Positions 56,353 to 64,000 of a stretch of 64,000 nucleotides of DNA are shown here, piece by piece. Every line of letters begins with the position of its first letter. Within the stretch, counting starts at the first letter, position 1. The stretch is from CAVTAV01 sp963732795. GTDB lineage: Bacteria > Pseudomonadota > Alphaproteobacteria > CAVTAV01. The translations under genes were made by a program, and so were the position numbers. The stretch spans positions 682,001 through 746,000 of the forward strand of contig CAVTAV010000002.1 in NCBI GenBank assembly GCA_963732795.1. The letters are read 5' to 3'. The notes beneath the pieces were generated by a model, which was given only the letters and a program-made list of their open reading frames with translations, did not search any database and was not told where the DNA came from.

Positions 56353-56890
56353 TTAACTTTTTGCCGGGTCAAGCCGCCGCACCTCGCCTGGGTCGGCGAG
56401 TGCCGCGATCAGGGCATCGATGCCCTCCCCGGTGGCGGGATGACGCCAGTCCGGGGCCACGTCCTTGAGGGGAAGCAGCACGAAGCGCCGATCCTGAAGC
56501 CTCGGATGGGGCACCGTGACGGCCGGACGGCCTTCTTCCGCCGGCAGATCAATGACTTGGTCGCCATAGGCCAAAAGGTCCAGGTCCAGGGTCCGGGCGG
56601 CCCAGCGCTCGCCGCGCTGACGGCCGAAAGACCGCTCCACGGCGAGGAGGCTTTGCAGGACCTGCTGCGGGTCAAGCGCGGTCTCGACCACGGCGACGCC
56701 GTTCACGAACCAGGGCTGGTCCGAGGGCGGCACGGGGCTCGATTCATACCAGGGCGACCGCTTGACGACCCTGAGCCCGTGCTCCGGGAACGCCTTGAGC
56801 GCGGCTTCCAAGCGTCTCGCGCGGGCCGCCTTCGGCACTCGGCAGATTGGCCCCGAGGCCGACCAAAATGGGACCTTTCGCCGCGCTCAT
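56353..56890 (-). CDS. folK: HPPK, dihydropterin pyrophosphokinase (one frame break)
   Basis: Transfers pyrophosphate from ATP to 6-hydroxymethyl-dihydropterin in folate synthesis. The N-terminus reads MSAAKGPILVGLGANLPSAEG, and after one extra T near 56812 it continues EAALKAFPEHGLRVVKRSPWY. FVNGVAVVET and the ATP/Mg-binding RTLDLDLLAYGD, then PHPRLQDRRFVLLPL, are the family motifs. The corrected length is about 178 residues. It lies upstream of rpoZ with 68 bases between. folP and folB are not in the window. Confidence 0.88.
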
Positions 56891-56968
56891 GCGTTGGTTC
56901 CGAAAGTCCCTCGCGGCGCGCGGCGCGAGGGATCTATTGTGGCCGCTATTACGAATCAATTTTTTCGA

Positions 56969-57574
56969 ATGGATAGTCATATGATGAAATTCTACCCGAC
57001 CGAAAAGGTCGCCCTTTTTATCGACGGCGCCAATCTCCATGCAGCCGCCCGCGGCCTCGGCTTCGATATCGATTACCGCCGGCTTCTGACCGAATTCGCC
57101 GCCAAGGGCATCCTGGTCCGCGCGTTCTATTACACCGCGATCATGGAAGACCAGGACTATTCGCCGCTCAGGCCGCTCGTGGATTGGCTCGACTACAACG
57201 GCTACACCATGGTGACCAAGCCGGCCAAGGAATTCACCGACGCCTCGGGCCGGCGCAAGATCAAGGGCAATATGGACGTCGAGATCACCCTCGACGTGGT
57301 GCGGATGACCCGGCATGTCGACCACATCGTGCTGTTCTCGGGCGACGGCGATTTCCGGCGGCTGATCGAACATGCCCAGGGCGAAGGCTGCCGCGTGACG
57401 GTGGTCAGCACGATCAACACCAACCCGCCCATGGTCGCCGACGAGCTGCGCCGCCAATCCGACATGTTCATCGACCTCGCCGACCTCGAGAAGACGATCT
57501 CCCGCGGACCCACGCGCGAAGCCCATCACGAGCCGGCCGAGGCCGACTACGCCGACGAATTCGACGTCGAATAG
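56969..57574 (+). CDS. NYN domain (LabA/DUF88) protein
   Basis: A 201-residue protein of the PIN-like NYN family. Acidic residues that would bind metal lie in ALFIDGANLHAAARGLGFDI, KGNMDVEITLDVVR and LFSGDGDFRRLIEHA. Such proteins are thought to be RNases or RNA-binding factors; in most bacteria the target is unknown. The start could be 56969 or the ATGs at 56981/56984. It diverges from folK by 78 bases. The C-terminal 25 residues are acidic and probably disordered. Confidence 0.83.
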   Translation: MDSHMMKFYPTEKVALFIDGANLHAAARGLGFDIDYRRLLTEFAAKGILVRAFYYTAIMEDQDYSPLRPLVDWLDYNGYTMVTKPAKEFTDASGRRKIKGNMDVEITLDVVRMTRHVDHIVLFSGDGDFRRLIEHAQGEGCRVTVVSTINTNPPMVADELRRQSDMFIDLADLEKTISRGPTREAHHEPAEADYADEFDVE

Positions 57575-57578
57575 GCCG

Positions 57579-58229
57579 GTGCTCACCCCCACCCGCGATT
57601 GCGCGCTCTGCCCGCGGCTCGTCGAGCTGCGCGAGGCCTGCCGCGCCGAGGAGCCGGACTGGTTCAACGCGCCCGTCCCTTCTTTCGGTGAATTGAGCGC
57701 ACAGCTTCTGGTCGTCGGCCTCGCCCCCGGCCGCAACGGCGCCAACCGCACCGGCCGGCCCTTCACCGGCGATTATGCCGGCGTGCTCCTGTACAAGACG
57801 CTCCTCGCCAAAGGATTCGCGAAAGGCACTTACGGCGAGCGGCCCGACGACGGCCTGACCCTGATCGATTGCCGCATCACCAACGCCGTCCGCTGCCTGC
57901 CGCCCGAGAACAAGCCGACCCCCGCCGAGATCAGAACCTGCCGCGACTTCCTCATCGCCGAAATCGACGCCATGCCCAGCCTCCGGGCGATCATGGCGCT
58001 GGGCCGCGTCGCCCATGAAAGCGTGGTCGCCACACTCGGCGGCAAACAGAAGCTGTTCCCCTTCGCCCACGGCGCCGCCCACCACATCCGGGACGGGCTC
58101 ACGCTTTTCGATAGCTATCATTGTTCGCGCTACAACACGAATACCGGTCGGTTGACCGAGGCGATGTTCGAGAGTGTGGTTGGGGCGATCGGAGAGAGGC
58201 TCAGACCTCGGAATGCCGGAAGCAGGTGA
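57579..58229 (+). CDS. Uracil-DNA glycosylase, family 4/5 type
   Basis: A 216-residue Fe-S cluster uracil-DNA glycosylase. Cysteines in DCALCPRLVE near the N-terminus, with NAVRC and HCSRY further on, fit the cluster ligands. LAPGRNGANRTGRPFTGDYAG carries the uracil pocket, with the family 5 (UdgB) type lacking the usual polar catalytic residue. The start is GTG at 57579, 4 bases after the NYN stop. It overlaps tag on the other strand by 29 bases. Confidence 0.83.
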   Translation: MLTPTRDCALCPRLVELREACRAEEPDWFNAPVPSFGELSAQLLVVGLAPGRNGANRTGRPFTGDYAGVLLYKTLLAKGFAKGTYGERPDDGLTLIDCRITNAVRCLPPENKPTPAEIRTCRDFLIAEIDAMPSLRAIMALGRVAHESVVATLGGKQKLFPFAHGAAHHIRDGLTLFDSYHCSRYNTNTGRLTEAMFESVVGAIGERLRPRNAGSR

Positions 58230-58773
58230 CGACGTGGTCGTTGACCATGCCGACGGCTTGCATGAAGGCGTAGCAGATGGTCGGGCCGCAGAAGCGAAAG
58301 CCTTTTTGTTTCAAGGCCTTGCTCATGGCCTGACTTTCGGCTGACTCGGCCGGAATCTGTTTCCAGGTCTTGAATGTATTGCGGATCGTGCGGCCGTCGG
58401 TGAACTGCCAGAGGAAGTCCGAAAAGGCCCCCTCGCCCGCCTCCATGATGTCGAGCCAGGCCTGCGCATTGGTCACGCTGGCCTCGATTTTCGCCCGATT
58501 TCGGATGATTCCGGCGTCGTTCATCAGTTTTTCGCGTTTTTTCGCCGTGTAACGGGCGATTTTTTCCGGCGAAAACCCGTCGAAAGCCCGGCGAAAATTG
58601 TCGCGCTTGTTCAGGATGGTGCTCCAGGACAGCCCGGCCTGGAAGCCGTCGAGGATCAGCTTCTCGAACAGCGCCCGGTCGTCGCGCTCCGGCACGCCCC
58701 ATTCCTCATCGTGATAGGCGATCATGATCGGGCTGCCGGTGGACCACGAGCAACGGGACGTCGCCTCGGTCAT
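58201..58773 (-). CDS. tag: DNA-3-methyladenine glycosylase I
   Basis: Removes 3-methyladenine from alkylated DNA. CSWSTGSPIMIAYHDEEWGVP near the N-terminus carries the first zinc ligand (Cys) and the active-site Glu. LILDGFQAGLSWSTIL is the helix-hairpin-helix region. The remaining zinc ligands are in FCGPTICYAFMQAVGMVNDH and CFRHSE. The start MTEATSR at 58773 overlaps the ygfZ stop (ATGA). The length is 190 residues, normal. Confidence 0.92.
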   Translation of the reverse strand: MTEATSRCSWSTGSPIMIAYHDEEWGVPERDDRALFEKLILDGFQAGLSWSTILNKRDNFRRAFDGFSPEKIARYTAKKREKLMNDAGIIRNRAKIEASVTNAQAWLDIMEAGEGAFSDFLWQFTDGRTIRNTFKTWKQIPAESAESQAMSKALKQKGFRFCGPTICYAFMQAVGMVNDHVVTCFRHSEV

Positions 58774-59651
58774 GGGCGCATCCATTCGGGTTCGACGAGA
58801 CTGAGGACCGCGTCGCCGGTGCGGAGCGATTGGGCGGATTCGGCGTCCGCGATGCGGAGATAGGCGAGGCCGTGGCCGGCATTGACGGATTTGAGGCGGC
58901 CGATTTCCTTCTCGCCGCTCATGACAGCGCTGTCGGGCGCGGCCGCGCCTTCGATCGCGACGGGATAGAGCCGCCATTTGAGATTGGCCCGGCGCTTGGT
59001 GCGGGCGGTCAACTCCTGGCCGACATAGCAGCCCTTGTCGAAATCGACCACGTTCAGGGCCTCGGCATTGGATTCGAGAAGGAACAGCTTCTCGACCTCC
59101 ATGTCCCGGCTGCCATCCGGCACGCCGAGGGCGAGGCGGTGGGAATCGTAGTCGGCAGGCGTGCCGCGCTTGTCGGCGAGCGCGAGGGCGGCGTCGATTT
59201 TGTCCTTTGGGACAATCAGGCGGACGCCAAGCCCGGAGAGTCGCGGATCGACGAAGCCGACGCCGCCTTCCGATGGGATCGCCGCGCCGACATCGCCCGA
59301 GAGACCGAGCTTGGCGGGCGCGCCCTCACCGATCAGGGCGACGACGGCCCAATCGTCGGTGGCGTCGGCGATGTCCACCTTGGCGCGGAGGCGATACATC
59401 ATCAGGCGGCGCAGGAGATCGGCCCGGCGCGGGCCTTCGCAATCGACGAGAAGGGTTTCACCCGTTTGGGCAATAAGGAAATCGTGGAGGAACTTGCCCT
59501 GGGGGGTGAGCAGCGCGGCGTAGATCGCGCGGGTCTCCGTGACCCGGTCGACGTCGTTGGTGACGAGGCCCTGGAGAAGCGCGCGTGTGTCCGGCCCGGC
59601 GAGGGTCAACACGCCGCGGTCTTCGAGGATTATGCCGGTGACGTCGGTCAT
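58770..59651 (-). CDS. ygfZ: YgfZ/GcvT-like folate-binding protein
   Basis: A 293-residue protein that helps repair or assemble Fe-S clusters in folate-dependent fashion. The signature KGCYVGQELTARTKRR near residue 205 contains the essential Cys. The N-terminal part has LLQGLVTNDVDRV and TPQGKFLHDFLI. The start at 59651 (MTDVTG) is chosen over a frame open upstream. It overlaps tag by 4 bases and lies 113 bases from the divergent dihydroorotase gene. Confidence 0.9.
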   Translation of the reverse strand: MTDVTGIILEDRGVLTLAGPDTRALLQGLVTNDVDRVTETRAIYAALLTPQGKFLHDFLIAQTGETLLVDCEGPRRADLLRRLMMYRLRAKVDIADATDDWAVVALIGEGAPAKLGLSGDVGAAIPSEGGVGFVDPRLSGLGVRLIVPKDKIDAALALADKRGTPADYDSHRLALGVPDGSRDMEVEKLFLLESNAEALNVVDFDKGCYVGQELTARTKRRANLKWRLYPVAIEGAAAPDSAVMSGEKEIGRLKSVNAGHGLAYLRIADAESAQSLRTGDAVLSLVEPEWMRP

Positions 59652-59764
59652 GGCCTCACCATGTAGTCGATTCCATACGGGCGTCAACTCGGGCTTCGCT
59701 CTGGCCTCGGGCGGACACGGCCCGTATAACGGGGGCCCCACTTCAGCCAGCCGGACGCGAGCTC

Positions 59765-61235
59765 ATGACCGCCAGCTTCGACCTCATCATCAAAGGCGCC
59801 ACCTGCGTTTCCCATAACGGCATCGGGCCGGCGGATATCGGCGTGCGCTCGGGCAGGACGGCCGCGATCGGCGATCTGGGCGCGGCCTCGGCGGGCGAGG
59901 TGATCGACGCGGCCGGGCTCCATGTCCTGCCCGGCGTGATCGACAGCCAGGTCCATTTCCGCGAGCCCGGCAACGAGCACAAGGAGGACCTGGCCACCGG
60001 CAGCCTGGCGGCGGTCAAGGGCGGGGTGACGGCGGTGTTCGAGATGCCGAACACCAATCCTTCGACGACGACGCCCGAGGCGCTGACCGACAAGCTCGAC
60101 CGGGCCAAGGGCCGGATGTGGTGCGACCATGCCTTCTATCTCGGCGGGACCGTGGAGAACGCGGACCATGTCGGCGAGCTGGAGCGGCTGCCGGGATGCT
60201 GCGGGATCAAGGTGTTCCTCGGCTCGTCCACGGGCACGCTTCTCATCCCCGACGACGCGACCCTCGGCCGGCTCCTGGCGCACGGAACGCGCCGGGTGGC
60301 GATCCATTCCGAGGACGAGTACCGGCTCAAGGAACGCGAGGGATTGCGCCGGCCCGGCGACCCGTCCAGCCATCCCGACTGGCGCGATGCCGAGACGGCG
60401 CTTCGGGCGACACAGCGGCTGTTGAAGCTCGCCCGCGAGACCGGCCGGCGAGTCCATGTCCTGCATGTCACGACGGCGGAGGAAATGGCGCTTCTGGCCG
60501 AGAACAAGGACATCGCGACGGTCGAAACGACGCCGCAGCACCTGACCCTGGCCGCGCCCGAGTGCTACGAAAAGCACGGCACCTACGCCCAGATGAACCC
60601 GCCAATCCGCGATGCCGCCCATCGCGCGGCGATTCAGGAAGCGGTGCGCCAGGGCATCGTCGATGTGATCGGCTCGGACCACGCGCCGCATACGGCCGAG
60701 GAAAAGGCGAAGCCCTATCCCGAATAGCCCGTCCGGCATGCCCGGCGTGCAGACCCTGCTCCCGCTCCTCCTCGATCACGCCGCCCATGGCCGGATGACG
60801 CTGGAACGCGTGATGGACCTCACCAGCGCCGGCGCCGCCCGCATCTTCGGCATCGCCGCCAAGGGCCGCATCGCGGTCGGCTACGACGCGGATTACACGC
60901 TGGTGGATCTGAAGCGCCGCCAGACTATCACCGGCGACTGGCTCGCCAGCAAATGCGGCTGGTCGCCCTTCGAGGGCATGACGGTGACGGGATGGCCGGT
61001 GGGAACGGTGATCCGGGGGATGCGGGTGATGGCGGATGGGGAGGTGATCGGCAGTCCGGCAGGCCAACCTGTGCGTTTCGTCGAGACATTTCAGCCCGGG
61101 CCAGGTCCACATAGTCCCCTCTCCCCTGGCGGGAGAGGGCTCGTATCCTCGGAGAGAAGCGGTGCGGCCGGGGGTCCAAGAGGGCGCAGAGGGATTGCGC
61201 TTGTGGGGCGTCTTGGGTGCCTAGGGGAGGCGTGA
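59765..61235 (+). CDS. pyrC: Dihydroorotase (one frame break)
   Basis: Closes carbamoyl-aspartate to dihydroorotate in pyrimidine synthesis; class I amidohydrolase type. Metal ligands are in IDSQVHFREPG, the carboxylated Lys in GIKVFLGSS, and histidines in VHVLHVTTAEE and GSDHAPH. One extra G near 60722 makes a false stop; the corrected text reads KPYPNSPSGMPGVQTLLPLLL. The normal end is near GQPVRFVET (about 61090); the frame then runs on through a GC hairpin to 61235, so the last 45 or so residues are probably not part of the native protein. Confidence 0.87.
61117..61139. terminator. Hairpin in the tail of pyrC
   Basis: CCCTCTCCC and GGGAGAGGG form a 9-base stem with a 5-base loop. This core is typical of dispersed intergenic repeats, supporting a true pyrC end before it. 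No T-run follows. Confidence 0.5.
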
Positions 61236-61286
61236 TCCCGGCCGCACCGCCGAAGCGGATGCTACTGCCTATGTCAGGGGGGAGGT

Positions 61287-62392
<1,106 letters not shown>

Positions 62393-62748
62393 GAGGCGTT
62401 CCTTTCTTAGTCCATTGCCAGCGTCGAGCGCAATCGATGCTTCGCTCGGTCCGCCGATGCCCGGCTCGGCCGGAGCACCCGCCCCCTCGCCTCGCCGCGC
62501 CACCGGCGCGAAACCTGATTCGTTCTGAATGTACCCTTTTTGTTCTCATGCGCAAGCGAAATCCGCAAAGCATTGGAATAACAAAGAGATTCTTTTTGTT
62601 CTGCAAGTGTTCCGATTGCGGCGGGCACAAGATCCTAATGTTGTTGTCTATATACCCAAAAGCGGACACTCCGTTTGATGCCGGATAATCTGGTGAACTT
62701 CGACACAACGGCTAGACGGGCGCTTACCCCCTATGTAGAGTATCTACT
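62393..62748. promoter_or_regulatory. recA upstream region
   Basis: A 356-base gap between recA and the divergent padR gene. It is less GC-rich than its surroundings from about 62510 on. Besides the LexA-type box it contains two further GTTC words (near 62520 and 62547) with the wrong spacing. It holds promoters for both sides. No gene or RNA seen. Confidence 0.5.
62598..62612. promoter_or_regulatory. LexA (SOS) box, GTTC-N7-GTTC
   Basis: GTTCTGCAAGTGTTC matches the alphaproteobacterial LexA direct repeat exactly. On the recA strand it reads GAAC-N7-GAAC. Its distance to the recA start (about 206 bases) implies a long leader, or a promoter far upstream. Confidence 0.7.
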
Positions 62749-63063
62749 ATGAAACAACGCTCAGAACCGCGCCTCAGTCATCAATCGCTCAAGGTTCTTC
62801 GCGCATTCTTGGATGCGCAGAAACTTAGCCTGTACGGTGGCGAAGTGATTGAGAAGACTGGGCTCTTCTCCGGCACTGCCTATCCCATTCTTTACAGATT
62901 TGAGAGTGCCGGCTGGCTGCGAGCCGAATGGGAATCACTGCCAGCCTCGGAACTCGGACGACCGAGGCGGCGGCTCTATCGACTTACTGGCAACGGTCAG
63001 CGAGCAGCCGCTGCTGCATTTGCTGACCTAGGCGGAGTGGCTAAAGAAGGTTGGGCGGTATGA
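62749..63063 (+). CDS. PadR family transcriptional regulator
   Basis: A 104-residue winged helix protein. SHQSLKVLRAFLDAQKLSLYGGEVIEKTGLFSGTAYPIL is the DNA-binding part (written here in pieces: SLKVLRAFLDAQ, LYGGEVIEKTG, SGTAYPILYRFE), and GRPRRRLYRLTGNGQRAAA is the wing. It lacks the long C-terminal dimerisation helix of larger PadR proteins, as is usual for the short group. The stop overlaps the next start (ATGA), so it is coupled to the sugar transferase. The base composition is less GC-rich than in recA. Confidence 0.82.
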   Translation: MKQRSEPRLSHQSLKVLRAFLDAQKLSLYGGEVIEKTGLFSGTAYPILYRFESAGWLRAEWESLPASELGRPRRRLYRLTGNGQRAAAAAFADLGGVAKEGWAV

Positions 63064-63932
63064 TTCTGCACGCCCTTATCGCCCTGCTCTGCGCCGTCGC
63101 GTTGAGTTTTATAGGGCGCGACTGTTATGCGTGGCTTCCTCGCGTTCAGAGGTGGCTGTTGAAGTGCGCCGCCGCTCGTGTCCCGGCAGAGATACGGCAG
63201 ACGTATCACGAGGAGTGCCTGGCAGAAATCGAACAGCTTCCGAGCGCGGAGGTGTTTCGTACTCTGAGAGCATTTGGATTTCTCATGGCGGCTTGGCGCA
63301 TCGGTCTTGAGAGAATTAATGCCCCTACCCTTTTTGAGAGTGTAGGCGTTCGTTCCTTCGATATCGCATTCTCCGTGTCTTCAATTATCGTATTTTGGCC
63401 GCTTTGTTTCGTGATTGCGCTCGTGATCAAGGGAAGCGACGAGGGACCGATAATGTGCAGCATACCGAGGGTTGGACAGGGTGCGCAGCGTTTCGGGATG
63501 TATAGGTTCCGTACCACGTACGTTGACAGTGAAGAGCGCCTCTTTCGGTGTTTGGAGAAAGAGCCGCACTTATTGGAGGAGTACTCGCGAACCCGCATGC
63601 TGAGAGACGACCCTCGCATCACGCGCCCTGGCAAATGGTTACGCCGGCTTAGCTTGGATAAACTCCCCCTTTTTCTCAACGTCTTGCGCGGCGAGATGGC
63701 TGTTGTTGGGCCAATGCCGTGCCCTCTTCACTGGTTTCAGAATTTCTCTGAGACCACACGTGAAGCTTATTTGGCGTTCAAACCGGGCCTGACGTCTCCT
63801 GCAGTTTTACGGGGGCTAGTTGGGGAGGATGCTTATATCGTTGATTGCGACTACATGAAGAAACGCAATTTTGTCAGCGATGTCAGACTGCTTCTGACCA
63901 CAGTAGCGGTGAGCTATTTTCCGATCCGATAG
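63060..63932 (+). CDS. Sugar transferase with an N-terminal EE-type membrane domain
   Basis: A 290-residue protein. Residues 1-85 form a membrane-helix plus amphipathic domain with RVPAEIRQTYHEECLAEIEQ, a pattern of proteins encoded beside PadR regulators. Residues 100-290 are a bacterial sugar-phosphotransferase (WbaP/EpsL type): a span IAFSVSSIIVFWPLCFVIAL, then DDPRITRPGKWLRRLSLDKLP and LRGEMAVVGPMP. The usual end of that block is VGPRP, and the usual SLDELP has Lys for Glu here. Such enzymes attach a sugar phosphate to undecaprenyl phosphate at the start of polysaccharide synthesis. No other polysaccharide gene is in view. Confidence 0.75.
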   Translation: MILHALIALLCAVALSFIGRDCYAWLPRVQRWLLKCAAARVPAEIRQTYHEECLAEIEQLPSAEVFRTLRAFGFLMAAWRIGLERINAPTLFESVGVRSFDIAFSVSSIIVFWPLCFVIALVIKGSDEGPIMCSIPRVGQGAQRFGMYRFRTTYVDSEERLFRCLEKEPHLLEEYSRTRMLRDDPRITRPGKWLRRLSLDKLPLFLNVLRGEMAVVGPMPCPLHWFQNFSETTREAYLAFKPGLTSPAVLRGLVGEDAYIVDCDYMKKRNFVSDVRLLLTTVAVSYFPIR

Positions 63933-64000
63933 TGTTCCGCAAGGCAAGCTATCGGTAGCGATAAACTAACTGTCCGCTTCTGACGCAAAGTAGGCATTTA
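63933..64000. other. Window end, nothing seen
   Basis: 68 bases after the sugar transferase stop. No gene, terminator or repeat is evident. Confidence 0.4.

Overview
The window is GC-rich chromosomal DNA from an alphaproteobacterium. The evidence is gene order: radA-cvpA-purF; a TPR protein-bamB-der; ppx-rlmE-guaB-RNA methyltransferase-guaA; and folK-rpoZ-rsh-DUF2062-pdxJ-acpS-lepB-rnc-era-recO-parC. A GTTC-N7-GTTC type LexA box upstream of recA agrees. I cannot place it below class with confidence.

Layout. 0-8.8 kb is housekeeping: the end of radA, cvpA, purF, an SDR, der, bamB, a membrane TPR protein, a redoxin, panB, rpsU. 8.8-12.1 kb is a MarR regulator facing a four-gene set (YCII, serine hydrolase, PhnB-like, YceI). 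12.1-32.9 kb is accessory metabolism: arylsulfatase, phosphotransferase, GST, a MetE-like methyltransferase, a TauD dioxygenase, a YedZ-like membrane protein, an esterase, a carotenoid/lignostilbene-type oxygenase, and a LysR regulator facing a LigM-type O-demethylase. It continues with DoxX and DUF805 membrane proteins, a GbsR-type regulator with an epimerase/DUF4166 group, an alpha/beta hydrolase, a YdeI protein and an AhpD-like protein. 33-39.3 kb is guanine nucleotide synthesis plus RNA modification.

A tRNA-Gln gene at 39524-39597 has its last 17 bases repeated exactly at 42418-42434. The 2.8 kb between the repeats is a small decayed integrative island. It carries an integrase remnant, an SRAP protein whose only plausible start codon is ATT, a secreted protein, and an overlapping pair made of a HEPN-domain protein and a 70-residue protein. 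This pair is the best candidate for an undescribed system in the window.

42.5-46 kb holds a truncated membrane protein, a sulfotransferase, a PAP2 phosphatase and a Sel1-repeat protein. 46-56.9 kb is the parC-to-folK housekeeping cluster. 57-62.4 kb has a NYN protein, DNA repair glycosylases, YgfZ, dihydroorotase and recA. The right end holds a PadR regulator translationally coupled to an unusual sugar transferase.

Data quality. About 34 single-base frame breaks interrupt otherwise well-conserved genes, including essential ones (guaA, guaB, parC, era, recA, rpoZ, folK). About 30 of them run in the direction of one extra base. I read these as uncorrected sequencing insertions, not pseudogenes, and give each such gene its full span.
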